From: Linnemannia elongata
Lineage: Eukaryota; Mortierellomycota; Mortierellomycetes; Mortierellales; Mortierellaceae
Reading direction: 5' to 3'
Assembly: GCA_036320915.1 (NCBI GenBank)
Contig: JAXBDG010000006.1
Coordinates: 2,666,001 to 2,730,000 of the forward strand
DNA: 64,000 nucleotides
The notes under the pieces are model-generated. The model saw only the letters and a list, made by a program, of their open reading frames with translations, was not told the origin of the DNA and searched no databases. The position numbers and the translations under genes are program-made. Below, piece after piece: positions 36,931 through 49,034 of the stretch; positions within the stretch are counted from its first letter, which is position 1; each line of letters opens with the position of its first letter.

Positions 36931-37681
36931 TTGCGTCTACAACACGAACGTGTTCAAATACAGCGCGCTTTCAAAATGATGCTATCTTTTTTCTTCTCTA
37001 CTAGGAGAGCAGGATCGAGAGAGAGAGAAAGAGAAAGAGAGAGAGAGGGGGGGGGACTGTTTGTGTTCTTTGTGCAAGGGTATGGGCGTGGAAGGTTCAT
37101 GTCCTGTATCAATGACATGGATCTGAATGTTGACTAAGAAAAGAAAAGAAAAGAATCCAAGGGTACATGTAACTGGAGTTCGTAGGACATCGTCTGATTT
37201 GGTGGCATCTATCACATGCCATTTTGAAAGATCTCTTGCGTTCAATTAGACGGGGTCCAGATAATGAATACAAGGCTAATTGAATGACAGCCCCGTTATA
37301 AGATGTGCGATGAGATTTTCTTCTCGGTGTTTTTGTTGCTCATCTCTCTCCCTCTTCCTTCTTGCCCCGCGTTATCCTTGTCCTCCAACTTTGATGTCAC
37401 CCCCCCCTCAAAAGGGAATTGAGTCCGGGGGAGGGGGGACTTTAACGCGCTCGCCTCTTATTTCTACTCTCCACTTACTGCACTCCCCGGAGTTTTTTTT
37501 CTCTTTTCTTTCGTTCTCTTTTCCTTTCTCATTGCTCTTCATCCTTCTCTCCACTCTCACTCTCACTCTCCTTTCCTTCTTTCTTCTCTTTTCCTTCTCA
37601 TCTATCTAACCTCCCCAACCCAACCTCATTCACCGGACAAGCAGGATCAGGATCAACCACCACAGCAACATCCTCATAACC
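36931..37681 (+). promoter_or_regulatory. Upstream region and CT-rich leader of the ETF-QO gene
   Basis: An imperfect (GA)n run ending in nine G lies at 37017-37049. From 37310 to 37640 the plus strand is strongly pyrimidine-rich, the usual leader signature in this window, and runs to the ATG at 37682. Confidence 0.45.
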
Positions 37682-40108
37682 ATGTCGTCCCTGTCACAAC
37701 TCGGCAGATCTGCGCGTGCAATCAACGCTAACCTCCCGAGGGCATCCGTCGCAAGAGTCGCCACCAACATCGCTCCCAGACGCACCCTCCTCACCCTTGC
37801 CACCACTGCTCGTCGCCAGGGAGCCGTCCTCGCACAAAAGACTTCTGCTTTCAACAAGACCACCTCCCAGACTGCTCTCCGCGCTTTCTCGACTTCTTTG
37901 CCCAGCCTGGATGATGCTGAGGAGGCCGAGGAAGAGTCCGATGATCCCACCAAAGCTGAGCGCTATGCTGACGAGACCGACGTTGTCATCGTCGGTGGTG
38001 GTCCCGCTGGTCTCAGTGCTGCTATCAAGTTGAAGCAGCTCGCTAACGCTGAAGGTCGTGAGTTCCGCGTTGTCCTTGTCGAGAAGGCAGGCGAGATCGG
38101 TATGTTTTCTCTTTTTTTATTTATTTGTTGACAGTTTAAGTGTCGCAGTGGTATATATATAGGATTACTCATTAACCACAATCTACCTTTCCACCTCTTC
38201 TGGTTTCATAGGTGCCCACACTTTGTCTGGTGCCGTCTTGGAGCCCCGTGCCTTGAACGAGTTGATTCCCGACTGGAAGGAGAAGGGCGTAAGTGAGAAT
38301 GATATATCGTCATTGCCCTCAGATCATCCTTTTTTTTATTGTTTTGCGTCACCCTTTTACAAAAGGTCATTCTATGGCCGGAGCACTGTTGGAATATGCA
38401 AAGAAAAGTTGCTAACGTGGAATTGACTTCATCTACACCATTCTTCTTATAGGCCCCCCTGAACCAGCCTGCTTTGGAGGACCATATGAAGTTCTTCACT
38501 AAGAACTATGCCATCCCCTTGCCTCACCCTCCCCAGATGACTAACACCGGTAACTACATTGTCTCGCTCAGCAACTATGTCAAGTGGCTCGGTGAGCAGG
38601 CCGAAGAGGCTGGTGTCGAGGTCTTCCCCGGGTTCGCCGCCAGTGAGGTACAGTCTCTTTCTCTGTTACAATATACACACAGCACACGACATTACGCAGA
38701 GCAGTTTATCAGCAATTGGGATATTGGGGAGTCACCCAATTCGGGACTTTTTATTTTTTTTCCCACGCCTGTGTCCCAAAACAAAATAATATCTGTCGTC
38801 CTCATTACTCACACACACCTGCTCTGCTTTGTTTTTACTTTCTCCGATCCATAACTTATATAGATTCTTTACAACGAGGACGGAAGTGTCAAGGGAATTG
38901 CAACCAACGATGTCGGACTGGACAAGAATTTCCAACCCAAGGAAGAGTTCGAGCGCGGCATGGAGTTCCACGCCAAGGTCACCCTCTTTGCCGAAGGATG
39001 CCACGGATCGTTGACCAAGAAGCTTTTCCGCCAGTTTAACCTTCGTGACGAGTGCGACCCCCAGACCTACGGTATTGGAATCAAGGAAGTCTGGAAGATT
39101 GACCCCAAAAAGTCCAAGCCTGGAACCGTTGTCCACGCCATGGGCTGGCCCATTGACAACTCCACCTACGGAGGAGCGTTTATCTACCACATGGGCGAGG
39201 ACATGCTCAGCTTGGGTCTCGTCGTCGGTCTCGACTACGAGAACCCTTACCTCCACCCCTACAAGGAGTTCCAGCGCTGGAAGCACCACCCCTACGTCAA
39301 GGATCTTTTGGAGGGAGGCGAATGCCTGTCCTATGGTGCCCGTGCCATCAACGAGGGAGGACTTCAGTCAATTCCCAAGTTGTACTTCCCCGGAGGCGCC
39401 TTGATTGGATGCACTGCTGGATTCTTGAACTTGATCAAGATCAAGGGCACTCACACTGCCATGAAGTCTGGAATGCTCGCTGCCGAGTCTGCCTACGCTG
39501 CTATCACCTCGGACAAGTACGAGGAGGGCAAGCCCATTGTTTTGGAGGACTTTGAGCAAAAGGTCAAGGACAGCTGGATCTGGAAGGAGTTGAAGGAGAT
39601 CCGTAACTGCAGACCCAGTTTCCACACCCCTCTCGGTAACCTGGGAGGAGTTCTCTACTCTGGTATTGACACCATTCTTCTCAAGGGCAGGACCCCGTGG
39701 ACCTTCCACAACACCACACCCGACCACGAGCGTCTCCGTGTTGCCACCAATGCCCAGAAGATTGATTACCCCAAACCCGACGGCGTTATTTCCTTTGATC
39801 TCTTGACGTCTGTTTCGAGGACAGGTACCAACCACGCCGAGAACCAGCCCGTCCACTTGCGCCTCAAGGACAAGGATGTGCCTGTTGAGCGCAACTTGAA
39901 GATCTATGATGGTCCTGAGGGTCGTTTCTGCCCTGCTGGTGTGTATGAGTTTGTTGAGAATGAGTCTGGCCCCGCTGGCACCAAGCGTCTCCAGATCAAC
40001 TCTCAGAACTGCATTCACTGCAAGACCTGCGATATCAAGGACCCTAGCCAGAACATTGACTGGACCGTGCCAGAGGGTGGCGGTGGACCCCAGTACTCGT
40101 ACACATAA
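37682..40108 (+). CDS. ETFDH: Electron transfer flavoprotein-ubiquinone oxidoreductase, four exons (644 aa)
   Basis: Exons are 37682-38099, 38212-38288, 38453-38647 and 38864-40108. Donors are GTATGT, GTAAGT and GTACAG, acceptors are ATAG, and phases are 1, 0, 0. The enzyme passes electrons from ETF (fatty-acid and amino-acid oxidation) to ubiquinone at the inner mitochondrial membrane; the yeast counterpart is Cir2. Visible features: an Arg-rich targeting peptide (about 1-70); the FAD dinucleotide-binding motif [15 protein letters not shown] (about 100-115); the ETF-QO-specific block [15 protein letters not shown] created by the first splice; [33 protein letters not shown]; and a C-terminal 4Fe-4S cluster with one Cys near 586 (RFCPAG) and CIHCKTC at about 613-619. 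Length matches the family. It is followed 309 bp later by DSCC1 in the same direction. Confidence 0.95.
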
Positions 40109-40237
40109 GCAGTTTTTTTTTTCTTTCGTTCGTTTTTCCTTTTTAGATATTTTCCTTTTGTTTTTGTTCCTTTCTCCTCCGTTGCGCTTTACTCTTTGCT
40201 CCGCTGCGCTATTATGCCCACTCCCACATGTCATTCT

Positions 40238-40243
40238 AATAAA
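40238..40243 (+). terminator. AATAAA poly(A) signal of the ETF-QO gene
   Basis: Canonical hexamer 130 nt after the stop codon, preceded by a T-rich stretch. Confidence 0.45.
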
Positions 40244-40314
40244 TCTACCTTGTATCTTCAACACATCGCGGGTATCCTAGACTCGAGTGAGATCAAAGAA
40301 AAAAAGGCGAGCGT

Positions 40315-40320
40315 CACGTG
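40315..40320. promoter_or_regulatory. CACGTG E-box ahead of DSCC1
   Basis: A perfect CACGTG palindrome within TCACGTG, 98 bp before the DSCC1 start and between two closely spaced genes. It is the class-B bHLH target; the bHLH factor encoded at 20.5-23.8 kb has the matching basic region, but a link is only a guess. Confidence 0.35.
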
Positions 40321-40417
40321 TAGTATTTTGGTGGCGCCTGCAATCAAAACAGCGAAGGAGAGCGCGTTGTTCTTTTTGTTTTTTTTGTTCTCAAACCTTT
40401 TTTCACATCCTCTCGGC

Positions 40418-42173
40418 ATGGCGAACCCATCAACACAACCTCCAAGCAACGCAACAACAACAAACATCATCTTCTCACACGCCTTTACTCAGTCAACCTA
40501 CACCCTCCTCGAGATCCCAAAGACTCTCGAAAACTACATCAATGCACAGGACGACAATGCCACCCTGAGGTATTGCATTAGGGTTATGCTGACAAGAAGA
40601 CTGACAGGTTAACGGATTAACAGAATGAAGCTAACGATGTACTCCTTTTTATTTATATGATAGCTTTCATGTGCGAGGGCTGGAAAAGGATACAGCGGTG
40701 CTGTGCACGCCAACACAGACGTTCAGTTTGCAACGCGCCCACACTTCCAACATGCTGATTCCTATTGCGCCCCTTGTTGAGTCAAAGCGGAAAGATCACG
40801 ACACAGATATGGACATGGATATGGATACAGATACCAGATTCGGGAGCAGCTTGCAAGCGGATCCGTATTACATTGATGATCCTGTGCTGGAAGATTCACC
40901 GTTTGGGAGACAGGCCGTGCTAGATATTTTGGATAGTGTCCTGGACCTGATCCCAATCTCGCCACGACTTGAGCGTCTGGGTGAGATCCTAGCCAAATCT
41001 CAGTTTGAAGGCTGGGCACAAGAGTCGGACTTTCAGGTACATATATGTTAGCTCTCTTGTGATCTGTCAGGATTTATGTGTCATAGCAGGATGTTAATCT
41101 AAGAACTCTCGAATCGAACTTTAGGATCATTTGTACACATGGGAGAACTTACAATCGGTTATTCAGGCAAGCGACAAAGAGATCATGGACTGGCTCAAGG
41201 AGCATCATGCATGCTTGATCGACGGTCACTGGCGGTTGTTCAAGCAACGGTTCATGTTTGACATTCTTCGGGAGATCTTGTCGACTGCGAACGCTCTTGG
41301 GATTGAGGCTACCTCTGTAGACGCAGAGAGTATCTGTACAGAGATCGAGAATGGCACGCCAGAGTCTGAATCGGGAATCGCTTCGTGGATGGTCAAGCAT
41401 TGTATAGCCAGCTTCTCGGAGGATGCTGCGCTTTCGGACGTTACCAAACCTGGTGAGTGCGCAGGATGCTCAATTCGATCCGCATGAAAGCATTTCTGTT
41501 TAAGCCATTTATTAATATCTGACGTTAATTATCTATCTAGACCACTACCGTTTGTCTGAAAGGAAGGTGTCAGTGTTCATGGGAGTCCATCTCCTCTCTT
41601 CTACTGAAAGGGTATGCTTCAAGAGCAATTGGGTTCCAAATCGGGCTTGTTGACTAGGCGGTGCGACAGCTGCTAATCCTTTGACTGCTTGTTTCTATTC
41701 ATGTTAGGGTCATCGCTGGAGGCTGCAAGACTTTATGAGCAAATGGAACGAGCTGTTGCAGGAACACTTTAAGGCAGATCTCAAACACCTCGCCGTAAGT
41801 TAGCATTCGTGGACGCCTCACAAGAGTTTTGAGGAACTAATTCAAGAATACGATATCTGGCGGACGTTGTCTAATGTTTATTCTCATTAACTATCCTTAG
41901 GGCGAGTACATCATGGAAAATGACAGGGGGATGGACAAGAGCCCACAGCAGTACATTCGCTACTTCTCTAAATCACAACTACCCTTGGACGCTGCGGCTC
42001 GATTCACAGCACTGTTCGAGGTCAAGCCCAAGTGGGAGGGTCCCGAGATCCGGCCGTTCTTGCGGGATTTGGTTCTGGACGAGAAGAAGCTGGATATCTT
42101 GTTGCTCAAGCATGCCAGAAGTGTCAAGCAGCCAGGTGGAGGAGTCATTTACAACAGCCGTGTCATCAAATAA
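40418..42173 (+). CDS. DCC1: Sister chromatid cohesion protein DCC1 (DSCC1), six exons (427 aa)
   Basis: Exons are 40418-40569, 40664-41036, 41125-41452, 41541-41611, 41708-41794 and 41901-42173. All have GT...AG borders with consistent phases (2, 0, 1, 0, 0). DCC1 pairs with CTF8 in the CTF18-RFC clamp loader, which loads PCNA for cohesion and replication checkpoint functions. Family landmarks visible: the N-terminal YTLLEIPKTLENYI, then FHVRGLEKDTAVLCTPTQTF; the middle winged-helix part with WLKEHHACLIDGHWRLF; and the strongly conserved end RPFLRDLVLDEKKLDILLLK followed by YNSR. The join at 40569/40664 yields LSFHVRG. Oddity: an acidic insert of alternating Asp and Met/Thr (DTDMDMDMDTDT, about 129-140). 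Length is close to human DSCC1. Confidence 0.92.
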
Positions 42174-42368
42174 AGCGGCTCTATTTGCTTTGGAATATGT
42201 AGTGCGTTTGATTGGGTCTCTACGCGACGAGGCGGATATTTGAGATGTTTGGGAGTTGCGGGATCGGGAGTTCCGAATATTTTCTTTTTGTTCGACTACT
42301 CTTCAATGGTTTGTCACTGTTACGGCGAGAATGAAGGTGGGTGGCCCTTCAAGGTCTGTCTGGCGTGT

Positions 42369-42662
42369 TTAATCACCGATGCTCGAGGATACGAAAGAAT
42401 GAAGAGGAGGAGCAGTAAAGTGTTCACAAAGAGCGGATACTTTATTGCATTGTACCAATGCAGATGCAACCTGCTCCGCGTTAGATCCATCGAGAAAGGT
42501 CCCCTCGATTCCAGCGTATCCGGATTCATCTTCCTCATACACTCGTGCAACGGTGATCTCCTCTGTGGTCTTGTAAATGTGGGTCTCTCGGGTGCCTGAG
42601 TCGAACTTCTTGGAGGACGTGTGTGAAGCAGACCCGACGCAGACAGGCCTGGATGAAGCCAT
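42369..42662 (-). CDS. Small hypothetical protein (97 aa)
   Basis: An intact frame from ATG 42662 to TAA 42371-42369 lies tail to tail with DSCC1 (195 bp between the stops). It begins MASSRPVCVGSASHTSSKKF and contains ETHIYKTTEEITVARVYEED. Codon use in the first two thirds (many GTC, ACC, AAG, GAG) resembles the real genes and differs from the spacers. The last third is AT-richer, so a splice site there is possible. A CTTACCTTTCAG acceptor-like sequence just upstream (42678-42669) suggests a leader intron or an upstream exon. No domain recognised. Confidence 0.4.
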   Translation of the reverse strand: MASSRPVCVGSASHTSSKKFDSGTRETHIYKTTEEITVARVYEEDESGYAGIEGTFLDGSNAEQVASALVQCNKVSALCEHFTAPPLHSFVSSSIGD

Positions 42663-43700
42663 GTTGGTCTGAAAGGTAAGATGCAGGGAAGTAGCTATCT
42701 TATCACTCTTTTTTTTTAATCGTACGTGATGGTATCATAGCGATTGTCTTGTGTTCTGAAACATGCTACTGCAGGGAAATTTACCGACAAGGCCATCTGG
42801 CTGGCGCTTGACATCGAACGCGACTCTTTACTATTGTTTTTTTTGTCCATGTGTGTTGTTTAATTGCTCGTGCTTTCTTTGTTGACGATTTGCAGTTTTT
42901 TCTAGGGCACCACTCGTGTTGGCTTTGGATGTGGACGTGCTCTAGGATCGACTTTGAGGGATTGAGATAGCAGTGGGTTATTGGACGCGTTTGTTGGATG
43001 TCAATATGCCCAGGCGATGAGATATCCTCTTTCTTGTCAGAAACGTGTTTTGGATGAATGCAGTTTTGATGGAGGATGTAAGTACGCCGGATCAGTGGTA
43101 GCCTTTGACGCACGGTCTTTGTGATCCTCGCTTTTTTTATTTTTTATTTTTCACTCGTGAATTCGTGGGTGTTTTAACATACGAACTCACAGGCGGATGT
43201 CGGACTCGTTGCATGTCCTTCTTGGTCCATTGTTTGCTCGGTTTGAAGGTGATTCCATATGGGCTTGGAAGTTTGTCTGTGTTGCATCTCAGTGGCTGGA
43301 TCACTCGCTTTACTCTCCTCATTTACATCCATAAAAACACACACACAAGCACACACGGCATGTACACATACATATAAACGTAAAAAAATGACCCAGTGCA
43401 CACGTATTTTTGACTTAATGGGGGGGTTTTTTTTTTCATACCAACTAATGAATGTCGCCGTGAGTTTTAAGATTCGCGCATGCCACGTAACACTGCCCGA
43501 TTTTGCATGGTTCAACTCCGTATTGTCGGCAGATCCAAGGCAGATCATCCAAGTCGATAGGGACATTGTTAGCCACCCTTAGACGGCGCTTTTCATCAGG
43601 TCAAAGCTCCTTGCAGCACACTGAGCAAAGCGATGACAGTTGTTGAGTGTGCTTTGCTGTTGTGTTTATACATATCTTTATAGGGATCAATAAAGAACCC
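42663..43700. other. Spacer, possible upstream exon(s) of the small protein gene
   Basis: Minus-strand frames at 43113-42781 and 43566-43174 are open over 110-130 codons and include protein-like segments (e.g. EESKASDPATEMQHRQTSK), but I could not connect them to the 97-aa ORF with convincing splice sites. A (CA)n run lies near 43335-43355. Confidence 0.3.
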
Positions 43701-46700
43701 CCAGCTTCTTCCTCACCATTTTTCTCTCCCCTGCTTGTTCATATCACAGGCTGTGCGTTCGAGAACGACAGGGCATTGACGCGTTGGAAAGGAAGCTGAA
43801 TAGAGGATTGATGAGCTTGATAGGATTTTGACTCTGACACAAAGGGGAAAACACGTTGATGATACTTGAATATGTATCTGCTTTCTCTTTGCAGGTTGTT
43901 CAACTTTTCTTTTAAACGAACATACTCGTTTTGGCATTTTCGGCTTGCTTTTTCAATTCTACTCCAACTACTGCTATTCATTCATTCAAGAGCCTGAGTA
44001 CGGATTCGTTCTTGTACATCTGCCTTCGTGAATACAGGCTTTTCTATAGAGATATTTTTCACATCCCAGTCAACGGTGAGGCGGCAGGTCGGATGTGCCC
44101 TAATGTTCGATATTTGAGTTGCTTGTCTGCCGCTCGTTGTTGACGTTCGTATACCTCAAGCCCCGTCTTCTGTCCAGTTGGATTTAATACTTTTTTCTTC
44201 ACCTCCTGTTTTATACAGCGAGTTCCTTTTTTACACCGGCGAGCTCCATTGCATGTACTGGCGTAATTCCGGGGCGTTGTTCTTCGCCCTCCCAGTTGAT
44301 TGATCTAGAGTTTCACTCTCTCTTCTTCTAGCATTCCTCGTAGGCACTGTTGAAGGGTACTCCAAGATGATCTACCCTAAGTTCCGCTATCATTTTCCTT
44401 TGGTAGTTCGTAGGCACGCTGTTGAAAGGGTATTTTCCTCTTTAGCCATTCAAGCTCCATCCTTCGCCGGGAAAATTTGTATTACAGTTAGGTTGTCGGA
44501 ACCATGTCTGATGCCCTTCTTGATCCCACGATACACTCCTCCCAATCGCCAATTCCAGCAGGTTGACACAAAATGATACTCGTCGTGTCTTCTATCGTAG
44601 ATGCAATCGCTACCGCCACGATCTTGTGATAATATTATCCGGGACTCTGAAAAAGTTGTTTGTAATTTTTTTTTTATCTTGTCACCGATACAGTTGTGTT
44701 TTGAGCGTAGGTTCCACTTCAAGCTCTTATTGATAAGAAACGTCTGTTAAAACACTTCAAAAAAAACGATCAAGCACGTCCTCTCGCTGGGATTCACTAT
44801 TTGGAGAACCAGATCACGGATGGCCTGATATCCATTTGGATTGACAGATGTTTCAATCGATAAAGGTAGAACGTAATTAGGCCTATGTGAACTAAAAACG
44901 TTGATAGAGCGATGCAGAATAGATAAATAAGCAATTTGACGATATTTTGCCTTGAATTGGCTCTTTGACGCGTGTACGATTTGTCAGAGGAGGGATTTCA
45001 AAATTTCTCTGGTTGTTTTTCATCTTTCAAGAAAACGACTTTTCGGACCAAGTTTTTAGGTAGAGAAGATATTGAAGGATCGTGTAACGTTCTGAATGGT
45101 ATCCCTTTTCTCGGTGACAAACATTCATCTTGCACCTTTCTTTCAACCAACAAAAAAAAAATATCGTGCTCAAGGATCCGAGATGTTTAGAAGAAAAGTG
45201 GGAGCCATGCCCATTCTATCATCTGCTCCACAGCAATACCTGTTCCACAAACACTCGCGTACGTGGGGAACTCCGCGCGGCTGAAACTTGATCACATGGC
45301 GGAGAGCAATCAGACCACTACAATATCGAGTTGCAAACTTGCGCCTCATGAATTTGAAGGTCCTCTACTCTGGCCGATCGGGTGGCCGCTATTGAGGCTA
45401 ACCCTATCACTTCCCGGCCGATCCAATTGGTTGTTTCTTTCTCTTCGGGTCGATGGTCATTCAATCCAAAAAAAAAAAAAAGCCAATACAAGTAAGGCAT
45501 ATCTGTAATCGGTGTGCATCCGCTTGCATTCCCCTTTGGTTGGCAGATGACAGCGTGACGCGATACGCAGTAGTGATGAAAGGCGCAGACTTACGACATG
45601 CAAAGATGAATACCTTATTGTGGGATGATGGCAAGGGTAGAAGGAAGGTCCTCAGACCCGATATGTATGACGGTAGGATGATGCCCTTGCCTGTCGCACG
45701 AACAGCGCCGATTACATCGCAATATCGGCTCAAAGCATAGAAGTCCATACTGATCCCTTTGGCTTCGACAATCAAGGGATAGTTGTGAATGGGGTCCAAG
45801 CCGCGCGCCTCAAGATCTACAAGGATAGCGGCATTCAGTGGAATGGAATTTTTCTGTTGGATATCACGGATTCGCAGGCTGGCGCTGGCGGGCTTTAATT
45901 CAAAAACAGTCTTCCGTGGGTCATTTCTACACAAATATCTTGACGGTTGCCACTTGAAATCGTGCTGTCTAGTTTTTTTTCTTACACGAACTCCACTGGC
46001 AGCTCGCGCCGTCATGTTTACGAATATCTTTTCTACGCCGCTAGCAGGTTTAGCTCAGTTTACTTTTCCGACAAAATAATCATTTCAAGCTGCCAATATT
46101 TACCGCTGCCCTGATGAGGATCTGTTTGCGCGTCGGTTGAAGTTTATTATCGCTATGCTCAGAAATCGAGGTGCTCGCGTAACGGCAGATCGAAGAATCG
46201 TTACGATGAAATGGGCGATGCAGACCCTGATGCATCTTTCAATTGTACATATCTACTGCCAGGCCCGTCGTATTCATTCTTTACTCACAGATAAAGATTC
46301 GTTCACGAGTAGGCCCACCTCTGCCTAAGAACCTTTGTGCACGCAACTTTCAGTCAGTACTTTTCCACCGGCTGCGTCTGTAATTTTTAAATGTAAAAAT
46401 TCTCATGCGGATGGCGTCTTCTCAGAGAGGCGTACTTCTCTACGATCTCAAATTTTCAAGTAGAGGCCAATGTTCTTGCGCTCTCGAAGGACTCTATGAG
46501 CGTGATAACGAACAGTATATTGACATGCTGCTATTTAAATTCGATTAGAGGATTCTCTTTTGAGAACGTCGTGGCTCCGGTAACAAAATCTGCCTTCAAG
46601 GTATCCAGATATGAGACATTCCAGGCCATATCAACCCATGAATCGTCTATGACCTTCTTGGCCTTGACTTTTCGATGGAGGTATCTTGTAGCCTTGTAGC

Positions 46701-48420
46701 CTTTTTTACTGCTACTTCATGTTCATCAAGGATATGGCGGGCCAACCTCTCCTACGTCTTTCTTAGATTGAACAAACGAAGTAATACTGAATAGAGTCTC
46801 TAATTTTGTTTTCAGCACCATTGATGGCCTTGTTTGTGCAGTCCTCACTTTTGTTATATCTATGCATTTGTAGGCGACAGGGTGCATCAAAGGTCACGTA
46901 CACCTTTACAGCTCCTTCTATGAATGTCTTACGAGTGAGCATCTTTGATACCTCGAGATCAGCCAGCTATGTGTGAGAAGTACGAAAAAACCTAGAGTGC
47001 ATGGGACGCGTAGTTCTGGATTGATCCCACAAGAGAAATTCTATAGACTGAGGTGGGCGCCCTCTTTGACAAACCATAAAAAACAGGAAGGATTTGAGGA
47101 CGCTAACGTGACATTTGTGGAGTTACCTTGTGCCCCAAAGCTCGTCGTTTTCTTTTTGTATGAGATGGAGGGGGGGGGGTGAACGAGGAGTAGACTGGTC
47201 ATGTTGTTGTGTTGGTGATAAAGGCTCGTGCTGCTCCACGCGACTCTATCATTAGCTCACGCCCAGATCAATTTGTTCGTTTGAACAATCTGCAGTTGAT
47301 TTCCTATCACCACGTAGCCGAAGCACCTATTGTTTGTTGAAGGTTACCGTTACACCGAGGTGGAGTGGCTGTCAGGACGATGTTTGGCCAACTTTTTTCA
47401 CTTCTTTGATTGGTCGAAAGTCCACTTCAAGGATATCGAATGGGTATTATGCCTTTTTTTCATTTTTTCATTTCTTTGCTGCAGAGATTTCTTACTGCGA
47501 CGCGCCTCCCTCGTTCTTCTTAAACCATGGCAGCTCGACGGATTTGACACATCCTTGTTTGGATCTACTATGAGATCAAACGTTGCGTTGTTGTTCCTGC
47601 CCTCCATGTTCATGTAGAAGTCCGAACTCTTTTCATTGACATCATTCACACCCAGATGAGGTAGGGAAGCCTCTCCAAAGTCTCCGTACGGTTAATTCTC
47701 TTCAACGGATACGCTCATCGTTCCGTGCTCTCGTTCTTTTCATATAGCATTCTGTTTTTCAAGGATACGGCTCTTCGAAGATATCAGCTGCTTAAACCTC
47801 TTTTCACATGCCTTTAATTCTTCTGATGGTGTGCGTTTGATTTACTCCACATTTGAACTAGCAAAGGCAGTGTATCGCCGACGCAGTGTTTTGCACGTTA
47901 TTGTTGGAGATCACTGTACTCCTGTGTTTTATTTTGTGCAAGTGGCGATATTCCTGTGCTGTTTTTGGCAACCCCCAGACGATCTTTTCTGTTGAACGTA
48001 CTCTTTTTTAACGGATGGCCACTCATCATCCAACGTTTTTCCTTGTCGTTTTTCTGAGTGGGGGGGGGGGACTGTCGTTGTCGAGGATAATCTAGGCTTT
48101 TCTGTAGTGTTAGTTCTTCGATATCTAACAGAACATAGTCGATTCTAACGCGATATGTTGTCGATGTGTGGCGTGTTGAACACCTCTTTTTTTGCGGTGC
48201 TGTTATTAGATCAATCTACCTTATGCGAAAACTCCTCAAGACTATAGAAGAACTCCACTTGGACCCATCTGTTTTTTTCAACCTTTCGTCTTACGTTTTC
48301 AGTTGAACACACACACTTTCTCTCTTAATTTTAAGAAAACTGGCGGCGTCCTGCGTCAAAGTACAACATCAAAAGCGGAGAGATCTCGTGTTCGATCTTC
48401 AAGGACGTAGATTTGATGAT
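43700..48420 (-). pseudogene. AT-rich island of decayed minus-strand coding sequence
   Basis: Across 4.7 kb the minus strand translates into protein-like stretches repeatedly broken by stops and frameshifts. From upstream to downstream these include KVEKNRWVQVEFFYSLEEF (about 48280), ELKACEKRFKQLISSKSRIL, a stop, then SVSVEEN, a stop, then FGEASLPHLGVNDVNEKSSD (47820-47640), MLTRKTFIEGAVKVYVTFD (about 46940), KAKKVIDDSWVDMAWNVSYL (about 46660), an intact 184-codon stretch (46015-45461), GLNDHRPEEKETTNWIGREV (about 45460), KQEVKKKVLNPTGQKTGLEV (about 44200) and ASRKCQNEYVRLKEKLNNLQ (about 43940). Several segments are helical and coiled-coil-like. I recognise no family; a dead mobile element or a dead lineage-specific gene family member are the options. 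Confidence 0.55.
45461..46015 (-). pseudogene. Longest intact segment of the decayed island (184 codons)
   Basis: ATG at 46015 runs to a stop at 45463-45461. It contains LNAAILVDLEARGLDPIHNY, then VEAKGISMDFYALSRYCDVI and AVRATGKGI. The frame ends right after a run of 13 T on the minus strand (45468-45480). The next frame continues as protein-like sequence (GLNDHRPEEKETTNWIG), so the stop probably reflects slippage in the homopolymer and not a natural end. Not recognised. Confidence 0.45.
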
Positions 48421-49034
48421 CCAAAAAAAAAAAAAAAAAACAAACAAACGGATATACTAGTCATATGTTTTTGGTTGGCTATTTTTCAAGTTGATGGGTA
48501 TGGGGGAGGGAGTGTGTTCTGGCTCCAAGGAATACAAAAAGGATGTGTTTTCAACGGGTGAATCACCACTTTGCATGGTTGTCCACAATATTGTCCACTC
48601 CTAGTCGATGAAGAGTTTTGAGGATGTCCCTGTTCTGTGTTTATGTAAGCCTTTTTTTATTATACAATAGTTGAGTAGTGTTTTTTACAAGGAGGGAAAT
48701 AATATGCAAAGTATTGTGTTGTCGAATTGGTGGCGGAGTTGGTAGAAGTTTTGTACAATGTCGTGTGGAGAAGGAATATAAAAAAAAATAGAAAATCGAG
48801 GGAAAAAAATGGGCAAAGGTAAAAAAAAAAAAAAAAAGAGCCACGCGTTGACAAAAAAATAAAATAACGCGTGACAACTTGGCAAGATCACTAGCGAGAT
48901 CAAGAGACTAGCATTTTGGCTCGTCTCATGAGTTACGCCCTTTTCAGCAAAGCTGATCGAAAAAAAAGCAGTAATCGCGAAACATCAGCAGCGTCCAGGA
49001 CCATCACTCTAAGCTCCGCTCTTCCTCATCCACC
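48421..49034. other. Spacer with A18 run; 3' flank of the four-TM gene
   Basis: Contains an 18-A run at about 48423-48440, two shorter T/A runs, and the downstream flank of the minus-strand membrane-protein gene. No gene seen. Confidence 0.45.

Noticed and set aside
39368..40264. 298-codon minus-strand open frame opposite ETF-QO exon 4
   Set aside because: A shadow of the conserved plus-strand ETF-QO sequence; it has no motif of its own.
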